From NCBI GenBank assembly GCA_026706025.1, contig JAPOZO010000032.1, forward strand, positions 1 to 64,000: 64,000 nucleotides of DNA, given 5' to 3'. Position numbers and translations under genes: made by a program. This stretch comes from Candidatus Poribacteria bacterium (GTDB lineage: Bacteria > Poribacteria > WGA-4E > WGA-3G). Position 1 is the stretch's first letter. The number at the start of each line of letters is the position of its first letter. Positions 41,240-49,443 of the stretch are shown piece by piece. The notes beneath the pieces were generated by a model. It did no database searches, was not told where the DNA came from, and saw only the letters and a program-made list of their open reading frames with translations.

Positions 41240-42298
41240 ATGAGAACAGTTAAATTAGGATTGATTGGGGCGGGTGGTATTGCCCAGGCGCACTGCGGCA
41301 CACTTGCAGATATCAAAGGTGCTGAAATTATTGCCGCCGCCGACCTTGTCCCTGCAAACCTGGAGCGCGCAAAAGAACGGTGGGGTATCAAACGCACGTT
41401 CAACGATTATAACGAGATGCTCAAAATGGACGAGATTGAGGCGGTCTACGTCTGCACTCCAACAGGTGTACACGCTGCACCAACAGTGGCTGCGCTGAAC
41501 GCAGGCAAACACGTTTTCTGTGAGAAGCCGATGGAGGCGACGTTGGACGCTGCCGCTTCAATGTGGCATGCCGCAAAAGAAAACGATAAAATATTGATGG
41601 TCGGTTTGAAACTCCGTTATTCGCCACAGGTAATCAAGGCAAAAGAGATCGTTGATGCTGGCACGCTCGGCGATATCTACTACGTTGAGACCGTCGCGGA
41701 TCGGCGGCGCGGGAACCCCGGTGGTAGTTTTATCCGAAAGGCGACAGCGGGTTTAGGCGCGTCTGCGGACATCGGTGTGTATGCGCTTGATACTGCTCTC
41801 TATCTGATGGGACACCCGAAACCTGTCGCAGTCTCTGGTATCACCTCTAACTACCTGAGTCTGCACAATACATGGAACCCTGCTCTTAAAGAGACTGAGG
41901 TCGAAGATTTTGGTGTCGGTTGGGTGGTCTTCGAGAACGGGGCGCGTATGGTATTCAAGACGTGCTGGTGCATGAACATGGATTCACTCGGCGGGACGAT
42001 TTTCCTCGGCAAAAAAGCGGGATTACGTCTCGGTATTGGCGAAGTCCGTGGCCCAGAGGAAGGCGTACGCGTCTATGGCGATAAAGACGGTGAGATTTTT
42101 GATCAAGAGTTCACTAATTTTGAATCGGTAAGTGTATTCCACGAAGAAGATTCGGCGTTTATTGACGCTGTCCGTGAAGGAAAACCTTCGCCGATTGATC
42201 CGTACGGCGTTATGCTTACCAACGTTATCATCCAAGGCGTTATTGATTCTTCAAATGCAGGCGGACGCGAAGTCGCGGTGACAGTGCCAACACTGTAG
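41240..42298 (+). CDS. Gfo/Idh/MocA family oxidoreductase
   Basis: 352 residues from the ATG at 41240, which has GAGGAG at a workable distance (the ATG at 41234 abuts it). LGLIGAGGIAQAHCGTL is the Rossmann loop, FCEKPMEATLDAA the EKP motif, and RKATAGLGASADIGVYALDT the conserved C-terminal catalytic stretch with GxxxDxGxxxxD. It oxidises or reduces a sugar with NAD(P). It is distinct from the gene at 36320. The RDD-PspA cluster begins 125 bases downstream. Confidence 0.9.
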   Translation: MRTVKLGLIGAGGIAQAHCGTLADIKGAEIIAAADLVPANLERAKERWGIKRTFNDYNEMLKMDEIEAVYVCTPTGVHAAPTVAALNAGKHVFCEKPMEATLDAAASMWHAAKENDKILMVGLKLRYSPQVIKAKEIVDAGTLGDIYYVETVADRRRGNPGGSFIRKATAGLGASADIGVYALDTALYLMGHPKPVAVSGITSNYLSLHNTWNPALKETEVEDFGVGWVVFENGARMVFKTCWCMNMDSLGGTIFLGKKAGLRLGIGEVRGPEEGVRVYGDKDGEIFDQEFTNFESVSVFHEEDSAFIDAVREGKPSPIDPYGVMLTNVIIQGVIDSSNAGGREVAVTVPTL

Positions 42299-42389
42299 CG
42301 AACACAATATCATGGTGCGAGGTGGTTGTGCCTTGCACCTTCTTCTGCACGCTATTTCGCTATCCTTTTTCGCCTTTGCTGACTCTACA

Positions 42390-42407
42390 TATATGTACGT
42401 ACATATA
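42390..42407. promoter_or_regulatory. Perfect 18-bp palindrome upstream of the RDD-PspA cluster
   Basis: TATATGTACGTACATATA is exactly its own reverse complement. It ends 16 bases before the ATG at 42424, just ahead of the AGAGGT ribosome site. Its place suggests an operator for a dimeric repressor controlling the cluster; the regulator is not identified. It is the only such site I noticed in the window. Confidence 0.55.
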
Positions 42408-42423
42408 ACAGAGGTTTTTCAGG

Positions 42424-43602
42424 ATGAAGTTTATTGAGGTTGCGGGTAAAAAACTCAAATTGGGATCACGATTTGCGCGGTTATTTGCGTTTCTTATAGA
42501 TGGAATGCTCGTAGCAGGTGTGCTGTCAATTTTGGCTTTTCTGTTTGATGCAATGGGTTCCGGTATTGGCCCGAGTCTTATTCGGATTGGATTGCTCAGT
42601 GCATTGCTGTGGACCCTGGGTCCTAAAACTAAAGTAGATGAAGATGTATTCCCTCTCGTGCAAATGTCTATAATTGGTCTTTTCGGACCGTGGCTGAACT
42701 ATAGTTTAGACACTCTACTCTGGGGCAGTGCAGCAATAGGGGCAGCTATTCTGCTTTTTATGGATGGCTTCGGTGATGGGCAAGGTCCCGGCAAGAAGCT
42801 GCTGTCCCTACAAGTGCTTCGATTGAAAAATGGTAAACCCTGCTCCTTTAAAGATTCTTTTGTTCGCCGTCTGACCAGCATCTTTCAACCCCTGGATTCC
42901 TTCTGGACTTTTGGCAAACAACGGCAGCGGATGGGAGATAAGTTAGCGGAGACGGTTGTGGTAAAGCTTGATCCAGTGCCAGAAGTTTTGGAAACCGAAA
43001 CCGAAGATCCTGAGAAAATTTTAGAGAACGCTATCGTTGAGATGACAAACCGGCTTTCAGATGCACGCCAGAAAGTTGATGCCTCTGTAGGTGTTGAAAA
43101 ACTGTTTAAGAATGCTTATGAAGGTGCTATCGCCCAAGCGGAAAACTGGCAAGAGCGTGCTATTATTAACCTCAAGGCGGGACGAGAGGATTTGGCAAGG
43201 GAAGACCTCGGAAAACGTAACGAATACCAGCGATTGGCAGACCAGTACAAAAAGCAAGGGGAAGAACAGGAACAGGTTGTCCAAACTCTTAGCGACCTCC
43301 TTGAGCATCTCCAGCAGAAAACCATGGAAGCGGAAGGGCAAAAGGCGACTGTCGTCGCACAACACAGAAATATCGATGCCGAAGTGCATCTCCGCGAGAT
43401 GCTGAAAGAGATAGAAAACAATCAAGCATTTGAGACACTTGCGAATATGGAGAAAAAAGCGACGGAGGCAGCCACTTTGGCAAAGGCGGCTGCTGAAACC
43501 GATGTCGCATATCAAAATGCGGCACTGGAGCGTGAATTTTCGGGTTATGCCGAAGAAGCGTCGCTTGATAAAGACCTCACTGAATTGAAAGCCAAATTAT
43601 AG
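42424..43602 (+). CDS. RDD-PspA fusion protein, paralog 1
   Basis: 392 residues. Residues 1-182 are an RDD-family membrane domain: SRFARLFAFLIDGMLV, membrane segments near 22-42, 52-66 and 83-113, then GPGKKLLSLQVLRLKNGKP and RMGDKLAETVVV. Residues 195-392 are a PspA/IM30 (ESCRT-III superfamily) coiled coil: EDPEKILENAIVEM, NWQERAIINLKAGREDLARE (the GREDLAR signature at 253-259) and a long Glu/Lys-rich helix. The N-terminal amphipathic helix of PspA is replaced by the RDD domain. It is probably an inner-membrane-anchored ESCRT-III-like filament subunit; the function is inferred. Confidence 0.85.
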   Translation: MKFIEVAGKKLKLGSRFARLFAFLIDGMLVAGVLSILAFLFDAMGSGIGPSLIRIGLLSALLWTLGPKTKVDEDVFPLVQMSIIGLFGPWLNYSLDTLLWGSAAIGAAILLFMDGFGDGQGPGKKLLSLQVLRLKNGKPCSFKDSFVRRLTSIFQPLDSFWTFGKQRQRMGDKLAETVVVKLDPVPEVLETETEDPEKILENAIVEMTNRLSDARQKVDASVGVEKLFKNAYEGAIAQAENWQERAIINLKAGREDLAREDLGKRNEYQRLADQYKKQGEEQEQVVQTLSDLLEHLQQKTMEAEGQKATVVAQHRNIDAEVHLREMLKEIENNQAFETLANMEKKATEAATLAKAAAETDVAYQNAALEREFSGYAEEASLDKDLTELKAKL

Positions 43603-43659
43603 CAATAAAAGTTCATCCGGCGGGCACCGTCCAAACACAAAAGATTTTAGGATTCACAG

Positions 43660-44739
43660 ATGAAGTCTATCAAAATTGCAGGAAAAAAATTCAAATTAGC
43701 ATCCCGCCTGACACGGTTATATGCTTTCTTCATAGATGTCGCACTGATTGGTGCCGCACAATCAGTTTTAGCATTTTTTCTTTCGTTGGTAGCAGTCCTG
43801 TTTCTCCATCAAAACTCTTGGTCAATTGGAATTGGATTCATCCCCTTTGTCGCTCTGTTCAGTCTTGCTTTGTGGATATTCGGTCTGTTTTTTATGGATG
43901 GCTTCAGAAAGGGGCAGGGCATAGGAAAGAAGTTGTTGTCGCTACAAGTACTTCGTTTGAAAGATGGCAAACCGTGTACTTTCAAAGACGCTTTTCTTCG
44001 CCGTTTCGCGGGTCTCCTGCAACCCTTTGACTTACTCTGGTTCCTTGGTAAAAAACAGCAACGCCTTGGAGATAAGTTCGCAGAGACGGTTGTTGTGGAA
44101 TTTGAACCGGAACCGGAACAGCTTGAAGCTGAAACCGAAGACCCAGAGCAGGTTTTAGAGAATGCCATGGTTGAAATGAAAAACCGTCTCACAGAGGCGA
44201 GCGAGAAGGTTGATGCCTCTATTGGGGTTGAAAAACAGTTTCAAGATGCTTACGAAGGCGCGGTTCTGCAAGCGGATCGGTGGCAAGACCGCGCTGTTAT
44301 CTCTCTGAAAGCAGGACGTGAGGATTTGGCACGCGAAGATTTGGAAAAACGGAATGAATACCGGCGACTGGCAGACGACTATAAAACGCAGTGGGAAGAA
44401 CAGAAACAGATCGTCCGATCACTGAGCGATCTCTTGGAGCATCTCCAACAGAAGATGACGGAGGCACAAGGTCAAAAAACGGCGATCGTCGCGAAACACA
44501 GAAACGTTGATGCGGAAACCCATTTGCGAGAGATGCTGAAAGAGATACAAGACAGTAAGGCATTTGAGACGCTGGCAAAGATGGAGCAGGACGCGACGGA
44601 GGCAGCCACTTTGGCGAAAGCTGCAGCTGAGGTAGATGTTGAATACCAAGATACGGAATTAGCGCGTGAATTCGCGGGTTACGCTGAAGAAGCATCACTC
44701 GACAAGGACCTTGCTGAATTAAAAGCAAAAGTTCAGTAG
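43660..44739 (+). CDS. RDD-PspA fusion protein, paralog 2
   Basis: 359 residues with the same two-part layout: an RDD domain (SRLTRLYAFFIDVALIGAAQ, LWIFGLFFMDGFRKGQGIGK, QRLGDKFAETVVV) and a PspA part from EDPEQVLENAMVEM through SLKAGREDLAREDL (signature at 219-225) to the C-terminal SLDKDLAELKAKVQ. It is shorter than paralog 1 in the second membrane loop. The PspA halves are more alike than the membrane halves, so the soluble part is under tighter constraint. It lies 57 bases after paralog 1. Confidence 0.85.
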   Translation: MKSIKIAGKKFKLASRLTRLYAFFIDVALIGAAQSVLAFFLSLVAVLFLHQNSWSIGIGFIPFVALFSLALWIFGLFFMDGFRKGQGIGKKLLSLQVLRLKDGKPCTFKDAFLRRFAGLLQPFDLLWFLGKKQQRLGDKFAETVVVEFEPEPEQLEAETEDPEQVLENAMVEMKNRLTEASEKVDASIGVEKQFQDAYEGAVLQADRWQDRAVISLKAGREDLAREDLEKRNEYRRLADDYKTQWEEQKQIVRSLSDLLEHLQQKMTEAQGQKTAIVAKHRNVDAETHLREMLKEIQDSKAFETLAKMEQDATEAATLAKAAAEVDVEYQDTELAREFAGYAEEASLDKDLAELKAKVQ

Positions 44740-44767
44740 AGAGAAAAAAGCCGAAAGGAGTTTCATA

Positions 44768-45073
44768 GTGTTTATTGAGATCATCAATCCGGACGAAAGG
44801 TATAAGAACTCTTACCGAGGGATGGTGAATATTGAGTATGTCCATCAGATTAAAATAATTAGGGGGCGACATCGTCAGTATGAGTTACACATTAATCTGT
44901 CAAACTCGCCCAGCATAGAACTGATCGGGACAAAAGAAGAATGCGAACAATTCTACGCGGAACTGAAAGCGGTATTGAAAACGCACAAACAATTGTCCAC
45001 AGCCGATACGCTTATTTTCCCGCCACAATTGCCATCAAAACCGTCAGCGGACGCGGCTGAAGAAGAGGTCTGA
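44768..45073 (+). CDS. Small PH-like protein inside the RDD-PspA cluster
   Basis: 101 residues with a GTG start: AAAGGAG lies 7 bases before it. The first 75 residues look like a compact beta/alpha fold (MFIEIINPDERYKNSYRGMV, YELHINLSNSPSIELIG, KEECEQFYAELKAVL) similar in rhythm to a small PH-like domain; the tail is proline- and acid-rich (LPSKPSADAAEEEV). No membrane segment. The spacing of 28 bases to paralog 2 implies one transcript. I do not recognise the family; an adaptor role is speculation. Confidence 0.65.
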   Translation: MFIEIINPDERYKNSYRGMVNIEYVHQIKIIRGRHRQYELHINLSNSPSIELIGTKEECEQFYAELKAVLKTHKQLSTADTLIFPPQLPSKPSADAAEEEV

Positions 45074-45169
45074 CCCTATCTTATTTTCCTTCTGAAACCG
45101 ACTCGTAGCACTCATTAACATCTTTTTTAGCAAGAGCAGATTCTCATAGAAAAGAAGGAGTTTCCAACG

Positions 45170-46285
45170 ATGTCCATTATTAAGGTTGCAGGAAAAAAGT
45201 TTCAATTGGCATCCCGATGGGCGCGACTGGGCGCGTTTTTATTAGACGTAGGGTTTTTGGGTCTCTGCCAAGCCATTTTGATTCTTAGCGGTTTTGTGCT
45301 ATTTGAGATTTTTGATAGTTTTAGAAGTTTTCATGACGCATCAAACATGACCTCGGTTAGTGTCGGGACTCTAAGTTTTATTCTGTGGGGATTCGGTCTG
45401 TTTTTCATGGATGGTGTGAAAAAAGGGGGTGGGTTTGGAAAGCGGCTTTTATCTCTACAGACAACCCGTTTAGAGGATGGAGAACCGGCGAATTTTAAAG
45501 ATGCCTTCGTTCGTCGTTTTGCGGGCATATTCCAACCCGTTGACTGGCTGTTTGCCACCGGAAAAGAGAAACAGCGGATGGGCGATAAACTTGCCAAGAC
45601 CGTTGTTGTTAAGTTAGACACAAAACAGGTTGAATTTGTGACTGAAGATGAAACTGAGTCTGCGGTTAAAAATAGAGCCGCAACAACCGATCTGGAAAAG
45701 GTATTAGGCGATGTCATCCATGAAATCACAAATCGGTTTTCGGAAGCAAAACAGAAGGTTGATGCCTCCATTGGCATTGAAAAACAGTTTCAAAACGCGC
45801 ACGAGGGAGCGATTGCACAGGCAGCACGGTGTGAGGAACGAGCAGCCATTGCTCTTCAAGCCGGACGAGAGGATCTCGCACGGGAAGATTTGGCACAACG
45901 GAATGAATACCGACGACTCGCAAGCAGCTATAAATCCCAATGGAATGAACAGAAACGGGTTGTGACACATCTTACAACGCTCTTTGAAACGCTGCAGCAA
46001 AAAACCGAGGAGACAGAAAGAAAAAGGGATCAGGTCATCGCACAGCACACAAATGTTGATGCTCACGAACATCTGCATCAAGCGTTGACAGAACTCCAAG
46101 ATAGCAAAGCTTTCGAGATTCTGAGGCAAGTAGAGCAAAACGTCACCGAAGCTGCCGCCTTAGCACGCGCGGCTTCTGAGGTGGACGTAGCGTTCAAAGA
46201 TGTGAAACTGCATCGTGAATTCTCAAACTATGCAGAAGACGCATCCATTGACAAAGACCTCGCCGAATTAAAGGCGAAATTATAA
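45170..46285 (+). CDS. RDD-PspA fusion protein, paralog 3
   Basis: 371 residues. RDD domain: SRWARLGAFLLDVGFLGLCQ, LWGFGLFFMDGVKKGGGFGK, QRMGDKLAKTVVV. PspA part: LEKVLGDVIHEITNRFSEAK, ALQAGREDLAREDLAQRNEY (signature at 232-238), then a long coiled coil ending SIDKDLAELKAKL. This is the most diverged of the three; the linker carries an extra acidic/basic stretch (DETESAVKNRAATTD). AAGGAG precedes the ATG. The small PH-like gene separates it from paralog 2. Confidence 0.85.
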   Translation: MSIIKVAGKKFQLASRWARLGAFLLDVGFLGLCQAILILSGFVLFEIFDSFRSFHDASNMTSVSVGTLSFILWGFGLFFMDGVKKGGGFGKRLLSLQTTRLEDGEPANFKDAFVRRFAGIFQPVDWLFATGKEKQRMGDKLAKTVVVKLDTKQVEFVTEDETESAVKNRAATTDLEKVLGDVIHEITNRFSEAKQKVDASIGIEKQFQNAHEGAIAQAARCEERAAIALQAGREDLAREDLAQRNEYRRLASSYKSQWNEQKRVVTHLTTLFETLQQKTEETERKRDQVIAQHTNVDAHEHLHQALTELQDSKAFEILRQVEQNVTEAAALARAASEVDVAFKDVKLHREFSNYAEDASIDKDLAELKAKL

Positions 46286-46329
46286 TAGGCGCGATGTTTT
46301 ATCGCCATCCCTACTCAGGAACCACCATA

Positions 46330-47802
46330 ATGGACACACATACTTCTCCAAACATTGTCTTTATCATGGCAGACGATATGGGATACGGTGATGTCGGCTG
46401 CTATAACCCAGACTCGAAGATTCCGACTCCAAATATGGATAAACTCGCGCAGGAAGGTATCCGCTTTACGGATGCACATTCTCCGTCCGCTGTCTGTACA
46501 CCGACACGATATGGCGTTCTAACAGGTCGATATTGTTGGCGGAGCCGTCTTAAGCACGGCGTGCTTTACGGGTACGAACCGCCGCTTATTGAACCCGAAC
46601 GCTTGACAGTCGCTGGATTACTGAAAGACGCGGGTTACAACACCGCCTGCGTCGGCAAATGGCATCTCGGACTCGGGTTTTCGACGATGCAAGGGTACGA
46701 CTTCGATTTCAATGCCCCACTGCCGTGGTCAAATGCCGGACGTGAACTCGAAGAGCATATTGATTTCACTGCACCACTCACGGGTGGTCCTGTGGATATT
46801 GGGTTTGACTATTTTTACGGGAATTCCGGCTGCCCGACCTGCCAACCGCCTTACGGTTTTATTGAAAACGACACATTTGTCGAAATTCCGAGCGTCTATC
46901 ATGAAGTACCAGAGTTTACAAGCCGTCCCGGTATGATGACACCAGGGTGGGCGCACAAAGATGCGGATCCTATTATAGCAGAGAAAGCCGTCGAATATAT
47001 TGAAGAACAAGCCGATGCGGATGTCCCTTTCTTCCTCTATCTGACCCCTTCCGCACCGCATGAACCTTGTACAGAGGCTGTTGTACCAGACTTCGCACGT
47101 GGACGGAGCAGTGCTGGTCCCCGTGGTGATATGGTATGGCTTGTGGATTGGATGGTGGGTGAAGTCATGGATGCGTTAGAACGCACCGGCAAAACCGATG
47201 AGACGCTCATCTTTGTCACGAGTGATAATGGCGCACTGCCCGGTGACAGGATTCAGGGAGCTAACAGCCCAATGCCGTATCATCTCTACGATCATAAATC
47301 TTGCGGTGACTGGCGTGGTTACAAGGCACATATCTGGGAGGGTGGTCATCGCGAACCCTTGATTGCGCGTTGGCCCGGTGTCGTCGCACCGAATACCGAA
47401 ACCGATACGTTAACCTGTCTCACCGATCTGATGGCGACTTGCGCAGCTATTGTCGGGACAGAAGTGCCAGACGACGCAGGACAGGACAGTTGCAACATTT
47501 TGCCCGCGTTACTGGGTGAAAAGATAGAAAGCCCATTGCGGGAAGCTATTGTGCATCATTCCAGCACAGGTGTTTTCTCTATCCGGCACGGTGATTGGAA
47601 ATTGATCTTGGGAACACAAGGTTCCGGTGGCTGGCCCCCACCTCGCGATGGCGGTCCCCAACCGGATACGCCGGGGCAACTGTATCATATCTACGACGAT
47701 CCGGGTGAAACGAATAACGTATGGGAAATGTATCCAGAAATTGTGGAACGCCTGACAGCGTTGCTGGAGAGATTTCAGCAGGAGGGGCACAGTCGGATGT
47801 GA
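46330..47802 (+). CDS. Sulfatase (arylsulfatase-type)
   Basis: 490 residues from the ATG at 46330. The metal motif is IMADDMGYGDVGCY (D15-D16), the formylglycine site C56 in SAVCTPTRYGVLTG, and CVGKWHLGLGF carries the active-site Lys/His. SDNGALPGD is the C-terminal metal site. There is no signal peptide. It is of the type with CTPTR instead of CxPSR, common among planctomycete and poribacterial arylsulfatases. It needs conversion of C56 by an activator not found in this window. Confidence 0.92.
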   Translation: MDTHTSPNIVFIMADDMGYGDVGCYNPDSKIPTPNMDKLAQEGIRFTDAHSPSAVCTPTRYGVLTGRYCWRSRLKHGVLYGYEPPLIEPERLTVAGLLKDAGYNTACVGKWHLGLGFSTMQGYDFDFNAPLPWSNAGRELEEHIDFTAPLTGGPVDIGFDYFYGNSGCPTCQPPYGFIENDTFVEIPSVYHEVPEFTSRPGMMTPGWAHKDADPIIAEKAVEYIEEQADADVPFFLYLTPSAPHEPCTEAVVPDFARGRSSAGPRGDMVWLVDWMVGEVMDALERTGKTDETLIFVTSDNGALPGDRIQGANSPMPYHLYDHKSCGDWRGYKAHIWEGGHREPLIARWPGVVAPNTETDTLTCLTDLMATCAAIVGTEVPDDAGQDSCNILPALLGEKIESPLREAIVHHSSTGVFSIRHGDWKLILGTQGSGGWPPPRDGGPQPDTPGQLYHIYDDPGETNNVWEMYPEIVERLTALLERFQQEGHSRM

Positions 47803-47807
47803 GAAGG

Positions 47808-48185
47808 CTATACGTCGTCCGCCTCAAAGGGGAGGATACGTACCCGTGTGCGGTCTTCAGTGATAGTAAGTAACGCTCCCCTTTCTAGGACTGATTCGTG
47901 TTGATGAAGAATATCTATTAACGCGGGGCCCAGGTTCCACGGTAGAGCATTCTGAACGCGGGCTTGAATCACACTAGGTTTTTGAGCGTAGGTAGTTGCA
48001 AGTAGTATTCCAAAATCAAGATCTTGCGTAAACACGACATAATCATTTTCACGGGCCCAAGCCATAATGGTGTTATCTGACGCGTGCGGTTCCCCTATAT
48101 CCTGCCAGTGTACTGCGTGCCATCCGTGTTGTTCAAAAACGGGAACCCATTTCATAGAAAGGTTCATATCAATCAGTATTTTCAT
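47808..48185 (-). CDS. DUF5615 PIN-like toxin
   Basis: 125 residues from the ATG at 48185. MKILIDMNLSMKWVPVFEQH and then VVFTQDLDFGILLA are the two acidic strands of the DUF5615 PIN-like fold (D6, and D90-range DLD residues). HWQDIGEPHASDNTIMAWA is the usual middle segment. The gene overlaps the end of the DUF433 gene by 17 bases and forms a type II toxin-antitoxin-like module with it. RNase activity is inferred from the PIN fold. Confidence 0.88.
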   Translation of the reverse strand: MKILIDMNLSMKWVPVFEQHGWHAVHWQDIGEPHASDNTIMAWARENDYVVFTQDLDFGILLATTYAQKPSVIQARVQNALPWNLGPALIDILHQHESVLERGALLTITEDRTRVRILPFEADDV

Positions 48186-48426
48186 AGATATCCAGTGGCA
48201 CTTCAATCTCTTGAACTCGCCACGCAGCATAAGAAAGGGACTGACGAATATCTTCCTCTTCCAAATAGGGGTAGGCATCCAAAATCTCGGCATTGGAACA
48301 ACCAGAGGCAACCAAACCAACTATCATCCCAACAGTGACCCGCATCCCACGGATACAAGGCTTGCCACCCATGACTTGTGGATTGAATGTTATCCTGTCA
48401 AGTTTTTGCATTTTTCTTTTTCCCAT
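48169..48426 (-). CDS. DUF433 antitoxin
   Basis: An 85-residue DUF433 protein: LDRITFNPQVMGGKPCIRGM, RVTVGMIVGLVASGCSNAEI and LDAYPYLEEEDIRQSLSYAA. This is the standard partner of DUF5615 toxins and probably binds DNA through its helix-turn-helix-like C-terminal half. Its 3' end overlaps the toxin start. A second in-frame ATG five codons on is possible. Confidence 0.88.
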   Translation of the reverse strand: MGKRKMQKLDRITFNPQVMGGKPCIRGMRVTVGMIVGLVASGCSNAEILDAYPYLEEEDIRQSLSYAAWRVQEIEVPLDIYENTD

Positions 48427-48602
48427 TGATCTTGCACAAGATGCTAACGGTTTTACAACGTCAGAAATCTAAAGAATAGTGGAATTATACCCTCAAATAA
48501 ACGAAAAGTCAAACAAATATAGGGAATGCAACCAAACGACTTTGTTGGATGAAGTCCCTTGTGCTTCAGTCCGACAAACGCTTTACATAAGGAGTTACGG
48601 CT

Positions 48603-49439
48603 ATGGAGAGCACTACGATGCTTGATTCACTTTTCCGATTATCAGGTCCGTCGCAAGCAGATATCGACTCTTTCCACAACGACGGCTATATCGCTTATCC
48701 GGACGTGCTAACGGACGATGGCAGAGAAGGGCTGATTGAGGAGATTACACAGCATTTTGAACCGACACGTCAGTACATTGAAACGTTGAATAACGGGGAT
48801 GAACCCGAACGCCCCTATTTCATCCGTCCGTGGAATGATCGCGGTAAATATAGCGATCAACTTATTGATGATCCTTTTATTACAGCACTGATATGCGCGA
48901 CCATTGGTGAGGCGTACCACTTTTGTCACTCCGCACTTAACATAGCACCCCGCGGGGTCGGTCCTCTCGGTTTTCACCAAGACCACCACCATTGGAAGCA
49001 TGAGAATCCGATTAATTTCGCTGAACGCGATAACTACTATATACAGATTTTGTACTATCCAAATGGCTTCACACGTGGCGATCGAAACCTCAAAGTTATT
49101 CCGGGTAGCCATAAGGTCGCGCCGACGAGAGAGGCAACGCCAGAACGGATGCTCGCAGGCGACTATGACAAAGAAGCCGGACGTAAATTGGAAGAGAAAC
49201 GGTTGGAATTACCGCCGGGGAGTATGGTCTATATAGATGCCCGGATCTTCCACGCCGTTGAGGCAAAGCCTGTGGATTCGCCGCAGCTCTATCGTATCTT
49301 CAACATCGACATCTTCAAGGAAGCAGGCCCGCCGCACCGTTACACGCAAGAAATCCCTGTGGAATGGATAGAACACGCCACCCCGCATCGCCAGAAGTTA
49401 TTTGATCGTGAAGCGTATACAGAAGGGTGCTGGAGCTAA
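48603..49439 (+). CDS. Phytanoyl-CoA dioxygenase (PhyH) family protein
   Basis: A 278-residue Fe(II)/2-oxoglutarate oxygenase. The iron ligands are H125 and D127 (GFHQDHHH) and H217 (ARIFHAVEA); R231 probably binds 2-oxoglutarate. AAGGAG lies 11 bases before the ATG. PhyH-family proteins are strongly expanded in Poribacteria and act on varied small molecules, so the substrate cannot be read from sequence. It stands alone between the toxin module and a convergent propeller gene 4 bases away. Confidence 0.9.
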   Translation: MESTTMLDSLFRLSGPSQADIDSFHNDGYIAYPDVLTDDGREGLIEEITQHFEPTRQYIETLNNGDEPERPYFIRPWNDRGKYSDQLIDDPFITALICATIGEAYHFCHSALNIAPRGVGPLGFHQDHHHWKHENPINFAERDNYYIQILYYPNGFTRGDRNLKVIPGSHKVAPTREATPERMLAGDYDKEAGRKLEEKRLELPPGSMVYIDARIFHAVEAKPVDSPQLYRIFNIDIFKEAGPPHRYTQEIPVEWIEHATPHRQKLFDREAYTEGCWS

Positions 49440-49443
49440 CGTC

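Noticed and set aside
42424-43602. RDD protein with a generic coiled coil instead of PspA
   Set aside because: GREDLAR, the EDPxKxxxxxIxEM helix start and the length of the coiled coil all match PspA/IM30, so a generic coiled coil is the weaker reading.
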